From NCBI GenBank assembly GCA_965232595.1, contig OZ246983.1, positions 4,774,001 to 4,838,000 on the forward strand: a stretch of DNA of 64,000 nucleotides, in the 5' to 3' direction. The DNA is from SZUA-309 sp965232595 (GTDB taxonomy: Bacteria; Pseudomonadota; Gammaproteobacteria; Pseudomonadales; Azotimanducaceae). Numbering within the stretch: the first letter of the stretch is position 1; every line of letters starts with the position of its first letter. Positions 52,456-61,498 of this stretch are shown here, piece by piece. Under the pieces are notes generated by a model. That model was given only the letters and a program-made list of their open reading frames with translations. It ran no database searches and was not told the DNA's origin. A program made the position numbers and the translations under genes.

Positions 52456-53793
52456 TCAGGCCGCCGGCTTCAGCCTGAATCGCACAGGCAGGTGCTTGAA
52501 GCCGTGCACGAAGCTGGCTCTGAGGTACTCACCCTCACCGGTCAGCGCCATCTCCTCGATCCGCGGCATCAGCTGCGTGAAGAAGATGCGCATCTGCATT
52601 CGTGCCAGGATCAGCCCGAGGCACTGATGCGGGCCGGTGCCGAAGGCCAGGTGCCTGTTCGGCTTGCGGGTGATGTCAAACTTGAAGGGATCGTCGAAGA
52701 TCTCTTCGTCAAAATTGGCGGACGCATAGAACAGCCCAAGGCTGTCGCCTTTCTTGATCTTCTGCCCCCGTAGCTCGTAGTCCTCGGTTGCCGTCCGGCA
52801 GAACTGGTTGACGGCAGTGGTCCAGCGGATCATCTCCTCCACCGCCAGCTTCACCGTGTCTTCGTCGTCGACGTTGTCTTTCAGCAGCTGCAGCTGATCC
52901 GGGTTGCGCAGCAACGCATGCATGCCTCCGGAGATCGAGGTGCGCGTCGTTTCATGACCAGCGGTCGCGACAATGATGTAGTAAGAGATGAGCTCCTTGT
53001 ACGGCAGGTACTCACCATCGAGCTTGCCGTTGGCGATGTAGGAAGCCAGATCTTCCTTCGGGTTGGCTCGGCGCTCGTCAGTCAACGCCGTGAAGTAGTC
53101 GAAGAGCGACTTCACGGTATCGATCCCGGACAGCGGATCGTCACCCGCCCGCATCATCTCCGGATCTTCCCCGGCAAACAGCTCGTTGGTGAGCTTCAGA
53201 ATTAGCGGCTCGTCTTCTTCCGGCACGCCGAGCAGCTCGACGATCAGCTTCAGCGGCGGCCACACGGCCACGTCCTGCACGAAGTCCAGCTCGCGCTCGC
53301 TGCCGTCGCCCATCATGTCGTCGAAGATCGACTTCGTGATCACGTTCAGCCGATCTTCCAGCGCCTTGATGTTGCTCGGCTTGAACCAGGGCTGCACCAG
53401 CGCCCGGTAGTTCGTGTGGTCAGGCGGGTCCATCTGCACGAGCGATCGGATCAGCCCCTGCTCACCGGCAGTCGCCAGCACCTCGAGCAGCTTCGGTCGG
53501 TCTTCCAGACGCTTGAAGATCTCCATGAGCATCTCTTCGCGCAGCTCCGGCTGGGTCTGCTCCGGCAGCAGGATAGGCCGGGGCTCGCTGGCGAACACCT
53601 CGGGATTCTTCTCGATCTCGATGATGTCCGCGTGCTTGGTAACGGCCCAGAACGGCCTGAACTTTTCCGGGCTCACCAGCCGCAGCGGGTCGTTCCTGCG
53701 CAGCCAGGCGAAAGCCTCGTGCGGGTGACCGCTCTCGCCGTACTTTTCCGGCGCGATCACGTCGTCGTCTTGAAACTCGTAGGCTTCAGCCAT
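52456..53793 (-). CDS. Cytochrome P450
   Basis: This 445-residue bacterial class I-type P450 has the I-helix AGHETTR (about 278-284), ExxR in VEEMIRW and the haem loop FGTGPHQCLG with Cys391. LVQMDPPDHTNYRALV is the C-helix region. It hydroxylates an aliphatic or steroid-like substrate using ferredoxin partners not seen here. ATG 53793 has GGGAG upstream; GTG 53808 is possible. It abuts the ppdK stop. Confidence 0.94.
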   Translation of the reverse strand: MAEAYEFQDDDVIAPEKYGESGHPHEAFAWLRRNDPLRLVSPEKFRPFWAVTKHADIIEIEKNPEVFASEPRPILLPEQTQPELREEMLMEIFKRLEDRPKLLEVLATAGEQGLIRSLVQMDPPDHTNYRALVQPWFKPSNIKALEDRLNVITKSIFDDMMGDGSERELDFVQDVAVWPPLKLIVELLGVPEEDEPLILKLTNELFAGEDPEMMRAGDDPLSGIDTVKSLFDYFTALTDERRANPKEDLASYIANGKLDGEYLPYKELISYYIIVATAGHETTRTSISGGMHALLRNPDQLQLLKDNVDDEDTVKLAVEEMIRWTTAVNQFCRTATEDYELRGQKIKKGDSLGLFYASANFDEEIFDDPFKFDITRKPNRHLAFGTGPHQCLGLILARMQMRIFFTQLMPRIEEMALTGEGEYLRASFVHGFKHLPVRFRLKPAA

Positions 53794-53909
53794 CGAAAGA
53801 ACTCCCACAATGTCATATCTTCAGGTAATTATAGGCAACGCTCACAGTGCCAATACTGTGGATATCCGCTAACAAAAAGCAGCAAGAGCGAAGACTGAGG
53901 GGAAGCGAG

Positions 53910-54992
53910 ATGGGAGAGAATGAGCAACTGGGCCGGCTGCGTGCAGCCTGGCAAGGCAGAGTTTCCGGCTGCCAGCTGGGCAAAGCCGTGGAGCAGTTCT
54001 CCATGGTCGAAGGCCAGGCCGCGCTGCAGAAGTATCTGGAAGACGCTGATGCCCTCCCCCTGCGCGACTATGTCCCCCTGATCGAAGGCAGTGCGGTTGA
54101 ACGGTATGCCGGTGCCATGTGCTGTCGGGGCAAGTTCGATGCAACCGCGCCGGACGACGACATCCACTACTCGACGCTTTCTCTGATCATGCTGGAGAAG
54201 CACGGCCTGGAGCTCAGCACCGAAGACGTGGCCCGAACCTGGCTGAACCTGTTGCCGGTGGCTATGACCTTTACCGCCGAGAGAGCCGCGTACCGCACCC
54301 TGCTGGAACGCGGCCATGAGTGGTTCGCTTACGGTGCCAATCTGGGATTCGACGTCACCGACTGTGCCGACAATCCCTACAACGACTGGATCGGCGCCCA
54401 GATCCGCGCGGATGTTTACGGCTGGGTCTGCCCCGGTCGGCCGGATGTGGCTGCCGAGCTCGCGCGCCGCGATGCGGCGCTGAGCCATCGCGAGGATGGG
54501 ATCTACGGCGCCGTGTTTGTCGCCGCGTTAGGCGCCTTGCTGTGGGAGGCCGAAGACATGTTAGCCGCGATCCGCGAGGCAGCCACGCATGTGCCATCGG
54601 GCAGCAAGGCCGCGGAAGCCATCGAGTTTGCGCTGGAGGTTGCCGGTGAAGGAGGCGATGCGCGCATTCGTGAGCGGTACGAGGATCTCTCACCCGTTCA
54701 CGTGCTGAACAACCTGGCGCTCGTGGTCTGGGCGCTGGCGACCCACCACAACGACTTCAGCGCTGCCATCGGCGATGTCACGGCGGCCGGGCTGGATACC
54801 GACTGCAACGCGGCAACGGTTGGTGGCCTGCTCGGTCTGTGGCACGGCGAGATCCCCGCCCGCTGGGTCGAACCCTGGAACGAGCGGGTCGGCCTGGCCC
54901 TGGCCGGGCACGGCGAGGTGGATCTGCAGGGTCTGGTGGAGCGAACTTCCGCCGTCACCGACTCGATCCGCACCTCGCTCGAACAGCAGTGA
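53910..54992 (+). CDS. ADP-ribosylglycohydrolase family protein
   Basis: This 360-residue helical protein has the family's metal-binding segments: GRVSGCQLGKAVEQF near the N-terminus, PDDDIHYSTLSLIML (acidic cluster) and GLDTDCNAATVGGLLG near the end. Members hydrolyse ADP-ribosyl bonds or other N-glycosidic links. GAGGGGAAG precedes ATG 53910. It lies 33 bases upstream of the proposed GrdB-like selenoprotein gene and probably begins that operon. The substrate may be a small glycoside rather than modified protein. Confidence 0.87.
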   Translation: MGENEQLGRLRAAWQGRVSGCQLGKAVEQFSMVEGQAALQKYLEDADALPLRDYVPLIEGSAVERYAGAMCCRGKFDATAPDDDIHYSTLSLIMLEKHGLELSTEDVARTWLNLLPVAMTFTAERAAYRTLLERGHEWFAYGANLGFDVTDCADNPYNDWIGAQIRADVYGWVCPGRPDVAAELARRDAALSHREDGIYGAVFVAALGALLWEAEDMLAAIREAATHVPSGSKAAEAIEFALEVAGEGGDARIRERYEDLSPVHVLNNLALVVWALATHHNDFSAAIGDVTAAGLDTDCNAATVGGLLGLWHGEIPARWVEPWNERVGLALAGHGEVDLQGLVERTSAVTDSIRTSLEQQ

Positions 54993-55025
54993 GTAACCCA
55001 CCGAGCCCATCTTGTTGAGACGACT

Positions 55026-56240
55026 GTGGTCCGACTGAGCGATTTACCCGACTACGAGCGAGAGCACCTGCTCAGCAAGGCGCTGCCGCCCATGTCGCCA
55101 CCGGTGTGGACCAAACAGACGGAGCCGCTGGCGCAGATGCGCATCGCGCTCATCACCACCGCCGGCCTGCACTTCCGCGATGCGCCCGCCTTCGACTTCC
55201 TCGATTCGGAGTACCGGCCGATCCCCGGCGAAGCGAACGCCAACGACCTGATCATGTCGCACAGCTCAGCGAACTTCGATCGCAGCGGCTTCGCAGAAGA
55301 CGTCAATCTGGTGTTTCCCATCGATCGGTTTCGAGAGCTTGAGCAGCAAGGCAGGATCGGCTCTCTGGCAAGCATTCACTACAGCTTCATGGGTGCAGGC
55401 CTGCTGCCCGAAGCGTACGAGGAAAGCGCTGAACAGGTGGCCGGAATGCTGAAGAAAGACCAGGTGGATGCGGTCTTTCTCACCCCGGTCTGACCCAACT
55501 GCACCCGCGCCGTGTGCGCGCTGGGCTACTACCTGGAACGGTCGGGCCTCATGACAACGGGCATCAGCCTGGTGCGGGAAAACGCCGCCTGCCTGCAGCC
55601 ACCGCGAACCCTGTGGGTCAGCTTTCCCCTGGGACGGCCCCTGGGCGTACCCAACGACGCCGCTTTTCAGCATCGCGTCATCGACGCTGCGCTCGGTCTG
55701 CTGGCACGAGATGCCGGTCCAATTCTGGAGGACTATCCGGAAGACGCTCCCAAGGTAGCGCTGGATGACGCGCCAGCCTGCCCGGTGTCGTTCCGCGCTG
55801 ATGCTGCCACCTGGCGCGGCCGCCTGCTCGCCGAGCTGGCAACGCTGGCTCCGTGGTACGAAATCGGCCGGCTGCGGCGAGGCGGCCGGACGCTGGTCGG
55901 CGTGTGTGATGCGGAGATCAGCGAGATTGCAGAGCGGTTCGGCGATGACCTGGACGCGGAGCGCTTACCCGAAGACCTCACCTGGTTCAAAGCCGCGATC
56001 GAGGACGCCAAGTCCTTCTACGTGGAGGCCCTAACCGCTCAACCCGGAAACCATGACGCCCGGCAGGTCTATGCCGTTCTCTGGCACGATACGCAGATGG
56101 GCGCTGCCCTCCGCCGCTTTCACGATGCCTTCCTCGAGCAGCCGGGCAAGGCGGGATTCGCCCGGATCCTGCTGCCTCGCGAAGCGCTGGAGGACACGCG
56201 AGCCGATGCAGCGCTATCAGACGAGGACACGTCAACATGA
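55026..56240 (+). CDS. GrdB-like reductase selenoprotein B family protein (UGA = Sec156)
   Basis: The frame runs from GTG 55026 to TGA 56240 with one internal TGA at 55491-55493, giving 404 residues with Sec. The context FLTPV-U-PNCTRAV matches the UxxC motif of glycine/sarcosine/betaine/proline reductase component B (GrdB/PrdB). Other family traits are ALITTAGLHFRDAPAF near the N-terminus, FPIDRFRELEQQGRIGSL and SFPLGRPLGVPNDAAFQ after the Sec. A CGCGC/GCGCG stem-loop follows at the proper spacing. Unlike Grd systems, no GrdA or GrdC is present. It probably performs a selenol-dependent reductive cleavage. Without Sec decoding the gene would be two fragments. Confidence 0.85.
55506..55520 (+). 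promoter_or_regulatory. Bacterial SECIS-like stem-loop, grdB-like gene
   Basis: CGCGC-CGTGT-GCGCG forms a 5-bp GC stem with a 5-base loop beginning 17 bases after the TGA. The loop has G in its second position and starts with the same CGTG as the stem-loop in the redoxin gene, matching the bacterial SECIS rules. Confidence 0.6.
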
Positions 56241-57091
56241 AAGTCTCACCGATAACTGATCAGTTCGTCGCGGAAGTCGAAGACCTGAACGTCGCCGAGA
56301 TCTCCGCAGAGGACTTCGAGGCGCTTTATCAGGCCTGGCTCAGGTTCGGCGTGCTGCGCATCCGCGGCCAGGAAATGGACGAAGAGGCCCTGCAGTCTTT
56401 CAGCGCCAGGTTCGGCCCCCTGGAGGAAATCCCCATGGGCCGCCTGCCGGAAGAAGCCCGGAAGAAGATCAGAAATCGCTACGTGACCCAGCTCTCCAAC
56501 ATCATCGAGAACGGTCGGCCGATCGGCGGCCTCGGCAACTCAGAGGCCAGCTGGCACTCCGACATGACCTATGTGGAAGTGCCACCCCCAGCCAGCGTGC
56601 TGCTCGGGGTAGAGATCCCGGAAACCGGCGGCAACACCTACTTCGCCGATCAGAACGCAGCCTATGAGGCGTTGCCTGAGGATCTGAAGGTGCGCGTCGA
56701 CGGCCTGTCGATCAAGCACGATGCAGCTCACACCAGCGTGGGCAGCCTGCGCCCCGGATTCGAGGCCTTCGACGATCCCCGGGATGCTCCGGGCGCCGTT
56801 CATCCCATCGTCAGGATCCACGAGGAGACCGGCGCCAGAACCCTGTATCTGGGGCGGCGCGAGTGGGCCTACATCCCCGGACTGCCCCTGGCTGAAAGCG
56901 AAGCGCTGCTTGATGAGCTGTGGGCTTACGCCGCAACGCCGGCCAACAGCTGGCGCCAGGTCTGGCAGCCCTGGGATCTGATCATCTGGGACAACCGACG
57001 AGTGCTGCATCGCCGCGATGACTTCCCGCAGGAATCCCGGCGGCTGATGAAGCGCTGCCAGGTGTTGAGCCGGGAGCAGGGAGCGGTTTAA
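56237..57091 (+). CDS. TauD/TfdA family dioxygenase
   Basis: This 284-residue Fe(II)/2-oxoglutarate dioxygenase has ligands His107 and Asp109 (WHSDMTY) and His258 in WDNRRVLHRRDD, with a downstream Arg (ESRRLMKR) for 2-oxoglutarate. Relatives cleave taurine, 2,4-D or similar substrates by hydroxylation. Its ATG overlaps the stop of the selenoprotein gene by four bases, so the two are co-expressed. Confidence 0.92.
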   Translation: MKVSPITDQFVAEVEDLNVAEISAEDFEALYQAWLRFGVLRIRGQEMDEEALQSFSARFGPLEEIPMGRLPEEARKKIRNRYVTQLSNIIENGRPIGGLGNSEASWHSDMTYVEVPPPASVLLGVEIPETGGNTYFADQNAAYEALPEDLKVRVDGLSIKHDAAHTSVGSLRPGFEAFDDPRDAPGAVHPIVRIHEETGARTLYLGRREWAYIPGLPLAESEALLDELWAYAATPANSWRQVWQPWDLIIWDNRRVLHRRDDFPQESRRLMKRCQVLSREQGAV

Positions 57092-57127
57092 GTGTGAGTC
57101 GATAGCGTGTTGGGGAGCACCGGGAAG

Positions 57128-58756
57128 ATGACGCGATACTGGCGACGATGGGCACTGGCTGCGTTAACTGTCAGCTTGACCGGCTGCGGCGAGATGGTCG
57201 AATCCGATTCGCCACCAGCCCAATCTCAACGACCCAACATCCTGCTGATCGTTGCCGACGACCTGGGCTACACCGACCTGGGCGCGTTCGGCGGTGAGAT
57301 CCGCACCCCGAACCTGGACCTACTGGCGCTGGCCGGTCTGCGCCTGACCAACTTCCACACCGCTCCCAGCTGCGCGCCCACCCGGGCGATGCTGATGACC
57401 GGAACCGACAACCACCTCGCCGGCATGGGTTCCCAGGGTGGGCTCGAGACAGAGCGCCAGGCGGAGAGCCGCGCTTACCTGAACAAGCTTCTGCCGGAAG
57501 TCCCAACCGTGACGGAACACCTGGCAAAGCTCGGCTACAGAAATCTTGCCTCAGCGAAGTGGCACCTGGGGCACGAGGCGGCACATCTGCCCAATCGGCG
57601 CGGCTTCCATCGCAGCTTCGTTCTGCTCGAGGGCGGCGGCGGACACTTCGACAACGCCCCGTTGTTCGAACGCTACGGCCAGGCAAGCTGGCTGGAGGAC
57701 GACGAGCCTGTCGAACTGCCCGAAGACTTCTACTCCTCCGACTTCATGACGGACAAGCTGCTCTCCTACATCGATGAGACGCCTGCTGGGCAGCCCTACT
57801 TCGCATTCCTCGGCTACACCGCCCCTCACTGGCCACTTCAGGCGCCTGCCGAAGATGTCGCCGCCTACGGCTCGAGCTACCAGGAGGGTTGGGATGAGCT
57901 TCGCGCGCAGCGCATGCAGGGCGCCATCGAAGCTGGCGTGGTGCCGGAGCACGCCGTGGCCGTTGACTTCGAGGCCGGCATGACGCCTTGGGCAGAGCTA
58001 TCCGCTGAGCAACGTCAGTTGGCGACAAAAAAGATGCAGGTCTATGCCGGTATGGTCAGCCGTCTGGACCAGAACGTCGGACGTCTTCTGCAGGCGCTCG
58101 CAAGGCGAGGCGACCTGAGCAACACCGTGATCATCTTCCTGGCTGACAACGGCGCAGAGGCGCATCCGATGGAGCTCTACCAGTCGAACGTCACGTGGGT
58201 TGCAGAGAACTTCGACAACTCGCTGGATTCCATCGGCACCCGCAATTCCTATGTCTCCCTGGGCCCTTCTTGGGCGCGTGCGACGGCTGCACCCTTTCGA
58301 GCTTCGAAGAGCAAGATCTCTGAAGGAGGCATTCGAGTACCAGCCTTCGTCAAAATGCCCGGACTCAACGCAGGCATCGATACTTCCTACATGCGGGTGA
58401 TGGACCTTGCACCAACCTTCATCGAGCTAGCTGGTGGCGAGGTGCCAGAGGCAATGATGGGACGTTCTCTGCTGCCGCGACTGCAGGATGGAACACCCGT
58501 CTACTCGGCAGAAGAGTTCATTGCGGCTGAGACTTACGGTCGGCGCATGGTCAAACAGGGTGACTGGAAGTTGCTGCTTCAGGCACCACCTTACGGCACC
58601 GGCGACTGGCAGCTTTACAACCTGACGGAAGACCTCGGCGAGCAGAACGACCTGAGCGATCAGTACCCCGAACGGCGCGCTGCGCTGATTGCGGCGTGGC
58701 AGCGCTATGCGGATAACGTTGGCGTGATTAATCCGGAGGTGCCGATCAGGTACTGA
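57128..58756 (+). CDS. Sulfatase lipoprotein
   Basis: This 542-residue enzyme has a lipoprotein signal with lipobox SLTGC (Cys20). Metal ligands lie in LIVADDLGYTD, the formylglycine site is Cys82 in SCAPTRAMLMTG, and AKWHLG and LADNGAE follow. It hydrolyses sulfate esters while anchored to the membrane facing the periplasm. I prefer ATG 57128; GTG 57107 would add seven residues. It follows the TauD gene by 36 bases. Confidence 0.92.
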   Translation: MTRYWRRWALAALTVSLTGCGEMVESDSPPAQSQRPNILLIVADDLGYTDLGAFGGEIRTPNLDLLALAGLRLTNFHTAPSCAPTRAMLMTGTDNHLAGMGSQGGLETERQAESRAYLNKLLPEVPTVTEHLAKLGYRNLASAKWHLGHEAAHLPNRRGFHRSFVLLEGGGGHFDNAPLFERYGQASWLEDDEPVELPEDFYSSDFMTDKLLSYIDETPAGQPYFAFLGYTAPHWPLQAPAEDVAAYGSSYQEGWDELRAQRMQGAIEAGVVPEHAVAVDFEAGMTPWAELSAEQRQLATKKMQVYAGMVSRLDQNVGRLLQALARRGDLSNTVIIFLADNGAEAHPMELYQSNVTWVAENFDNSLDSIGTRNSYVSLGPSWARATAAPFRASKSKISEGGIRVPAFVKMPGLNAGIDTSYMRVMDLAPTFIELAGGEVPEAMMGRSLLPRLQDGTPVYSAEEFIAAETYGRRMVKQGDWKLLLQAPPYGTGDWQLYNLTEDLGEQNDLSDQYPERRAALIAAWQRYADNVGVINPEVPIRY

Positions 58757-58764
58757 TTTCGCGG

Positions 58765-60330
58765 TCAGCCCCGGGCAACACTCCAACGCCGGGCATTCAG
58801 CGCTCGGATCACATCAGCATCTGCCGATCCAGCAGCCAGCGCCTCAACCAGCATGCCCAGCACGTAACGATCGGACTCGCGTCGCAACAGGGTAGACATC
58901 TCCCGACGCACGTCATCACCGAGGCGATGATTGCACGCGAGCTGTAGTATGGCGTAGCCAACCGATTGCCGAACGGTGGAACGAGGCAATCCGGCAATCG
59001 TCGTGTTGTCCGGCTCAACCCCCGGCTGCAGTCGAGCCAGCAGCAAGTTCAGGACTGAATCTGCATCGATGCCGGGACATCGGGCCAACTGACCAAGTGC
59101 GTACGCCGCATTCGACCGGGCGAGATCATCGGGTTCATTTTCCAGGCGATCGAGCAGCGCATCCGCCCCCGGCGACCAGACCGCACCCAGGCTGAAGATC
59201 GCAAAGCGGCGCACGCTGACCTGTTCGTCCCTGGCCGCGTCCGCCAACTCAGCGCCGACCTCGTCGCAACGCTGCCGCAACCCATAGGCACTCGCGCGGC
59301 GTACAGCTTCTGCTTCGTGTCGGAGCCCTGCTAACAACAGGTCGAGGCTCGCACGACTGGTATCCGCCCCCAATCGATAGGCAGCGGCTACCTTGTCGTT
59401 CTCCTCACCCTTAACCAGCAGTTTCCCGTCCAGCTCGATATCCGCAGCCCGCAGCGATACGCGCCGCCGGGCGCCATTCAGCCAGGACCAGTTGCCAGCA
59501 ACGACCGGTGCCAGATCATCCCTGAGCCCAGCCAGCGGCGGCAACGGTCGGTTTTCACGGAGTTCAGGCTCCTGAGTGCGCGCGTAGTAGAACTTGAACA
59601 TGTAGCGCGGCGGTTGCCCGGACCCGGTGCGCGAACCGCGGTGAATGAGATCGTAGTTACCGATCACCACGCTGCCGGCCGGAACTTGTACGAAGCGCCT
59701 CTCCAGCCCTGGAACTCCGAGCTTTTCCAGCGAGGCTGCCAGCGCCTCGTCCCGAAGGTTCAGATCCTCGTCAGCCAGCACGGCTCTATCCAGGTCCGGA
59801 TCAATCGGGTCTCCGGCCCGCCAGGTGTCATCCGCCTGCTCGATGTCCGTCGTCCAGTACTGAGTACCCGGCAGCACCTCGGTCGGCCCGTTATCGAGCG
59901 TCACGGCCTGCGGGTAATAGAACATGATTACCCAGTCCGGGCGGTGACTTCGGTAATGCCCGCGCTCGTTCCAGGGCAGGTTGCCATCCTGATGAAACGG
60001 CTGGTCGGTGCGTTGGCTCTGATGCAGAAAGCTGTGCGGGTGCAGAAAGGCGTGCTTGCCGAGGATGCTCTCGATGGCACCTGCCACCTGGGGATCGTTC
60101 AGCATCTGATCGATCTCCGGGATCGACGCCCTCAGGTTGTCGCCCAGAATCTCCAGATGCGCAGTCCTGGCATTTCCCTCGTTGACGGTACCGTGCAGCT
60201 CGTCCGCCCGCTGCCACAGGCGCTCATGATCTTCCGCGCTCATGCTGCCGGGCTCGACAACAACGTAGCCAGCGCTCAGAAACTCGAGCAGCTCGGTATC
60301 AGGTAGATGCGGCAGGGTCGGCTCAGTCAC
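58765..60330 (-). CDS. PhyH oxygenase fused to HEAT-like repeats
   Basis: This 521-residue protein has a PhyH domain at about 10-290 with His113 and Asp115 (FHQDGNLPW) and the distal His230 (YDLIHRGSRTGSG). It is followed at about 325-515 by HEAT-like helix pairs (VRRFAIFSLGAVWSPGADALLDRL, ARSNAAYALGQLARCPG, VRQSVGYAILQLACNHR). I start at GTG 60330, 17 bases after the acyl-CoA dehydrogenase stop; the longer frame from 60567 would lie within that gene. The repeats may bind a carrier protein or partner. Confidence 0.85.
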   Translation of the reverse strand: MTEPTLPHLPDTELLEFLSAGYVVVEPGSMSAEDHERLWQRADELHGTVNEGNARTAHLEILGDNLRASIPEIDQMLNDPQVAGAIESILGKHAFLHPHSFLHQSQRTDQPFHQDGNLPWNERGHYRSHRPDWVIMFYYPQAVTLDNGPTEVLPGTQYWTTDIEQADDTWRAGDPIDPDLDRAVLADEDLNLRDEALAASLEKLGVPGLERRFVQVPAGSVVIGNYDLIHRGSRTGSGQPPRYMFKFYYARTQEPELRENRPLPPLAGLRDDLAPVVAGNWSWLNGARRRVSLRAADIELDGKLLVKGEENDKVAAAYRLGADTSRASLDLLLAGLRHEAEAVRRASAYGLRQRCDEVGAELADAARDEQVSVRRFAIFSLGAVWSPGADALLDRLENEPDDLARSNAAYALGQLARCPGIDADSVLNLLLARLQPGVEPDNTTIAGLPRSTVRQSVGYAILQLACNHRLGDDVRREMSTLLRRESDRYVLGMLVEALAAGSADADVIRALNARRWSVARG

Positions 60331-60347
60331 TGGTTGCGCCTCACGTA

Positions 60348-61484
60348 TCAAAGCGGATTTCTCTCGAGCAGCTGCCTGGCGATGATGATCCGCTGCAGCT
60401 CGTTGGTTCCTTCGCCCACAACCAGCAGCGGCGCATCGCGATAGTACCGCTCCACCACATTTTCCGGTGAGTAACCGTAGGCGCCATGGATCCTCAGCGC
60501 CTCGTTGCTGTTTTCCATGGCAGCTTCGGTGGCGAACAGCTTCGCCATGCCGGCTTCGAGATCGCAACGCTCACCGCTGTCGTAGGCTTCAGCGGCCTTC
60601 TGGGTCAGAAGGCGAGCCGCTTCCACTTTGGTCGCCATGTCGGCCAGCTTGATCTGAATCGCCTGATGGGTGCCGATGGGCTGGCCGAAGGTTTTCCGGA
60701 CCTGGGCATAGGAAACGCTGGCATCCATTGCCGCCCGGGCAACGCCCACCCCGCGGGCAGCCACATTGATACGGCCCAGCGCCAGCCCGGAGAGAATCTG
60801 CTGCAGCCCCCGTCCTTCAGCTTCCCCGATCAGGTTCGACCCAGGAACGCGCACCTCGTCGAGTACCACCTCACCCGTATCTACGCCCCGATAGCCCAGC
60901 TTCTTCAGCTTGTGCGCCTCGTAGCCCATGTGCTTCTCGACCAGCAGGAGGCTCATGCCCCGATGCCGCGGCTCCACGTCCGGATCGGTCTTCACCAGCA
61001 CCGCCAGGATGTTTCCTTCCACCGAATTGGTGATCCACTGCTTGGTGCCGGTAACGAGATAGTCGTCCCCTTCCCGGACCGCCCGGGTGCGAATCGCCTG
61101 CAGGTCGGTGCCGCAATCCGGCTCTGTGAGCGCGATGCCGCCGCGCAGCTCGCCGGTCGCCATGCGCGGCAGGTACTGCTCTTTCAGCGCCGCGGTCCCG
61201 AACTTCTCCAGCGCAGCACACATGATCAGATGCGAGTTGAAGATCCCGCTGACGCTCATCCAGACCGCAGAGACGCGCTCGACGATCTGCGCGTACACCG
61301 CGGCAGAAAGGCCCATGCCGCCATACTCGGTGCCGATGGTCGCGCCGAACAGTCCCAGCCCCTTCATCTTCTCGACCATCTCGTGCGGATACTCGTCGGC
61401 GAGCTCGTAGTCCCGGGCGATCGGCTTCACTTCCCGCGCCAGGAACCGATCCACCGTGTCCAGAATGATCTGGTCGTCAGCCAT
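60348..61484 (-). CDS. Acyl-CoA dehydrogenase
   Basis: This 378-residue flavoenzyme has ITEPDCGTD-type ALTEPDCGTDLQAIRTRA, TGTKQWITN, and a C-terminal IHGAYGYSPENVVERYYRDA with catalytic Glu358 in GEGTNELQ. It desaturates a short or medium acyl-CoA at C2-C3. It lies 14 bases after the MaoC gene and upstream of the PhyH-HEAT gene, so a three-gene operon on the minus strand is likely. Confidence 0.95.
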   Translation of the reverse strand: MADDQIILDTVDRFLAREVKPIARDYELADEYPHEMVEKMKGLGLFGATIGTEYGGMGLSAAVYAQIVERVSAVWMSVSGIFNSHLIMCAALEKFGTAALKEQYLPRMATGELRGGIALTEPDCGTDLQAIRTRAVREGDDYLVTGTKQWITNSVEGNILAVLVKTDPDVEPRHRGMSLLLVEKHMGYEAHKLKKLGYRGVDTGEVVLDEVRVPGSNLIGEAEGRGLQQILSGLALGRINVAARGVGVARAAMDASVSYAQVRKTFGQPIGTHQAIQIKLADMATKVEAARLLTQKAAEAYDSGERCDLEAGMAKLFATEAAMENSNEALRIHGAYGYSPENVVERYYRDAPLLVVGEGTNELQRIIIARQLLERNPL

Positions 61485-61498
61485 TGCTCCAGCCTCTC

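Noticed and set aside
55494..56240. Treating the downstream half of the grdB-like gene as a separate gene
   Set aside because: It has no ribosome-binding site at its apparent start, and the family's UxxC motif spans the junction.
60331..60567. N-terminal extension of the PhyH-HEAT protein
   Set aside because: It lies wholly inside the acyl-CoA dehydrogenase gene in another frame and has no family features.
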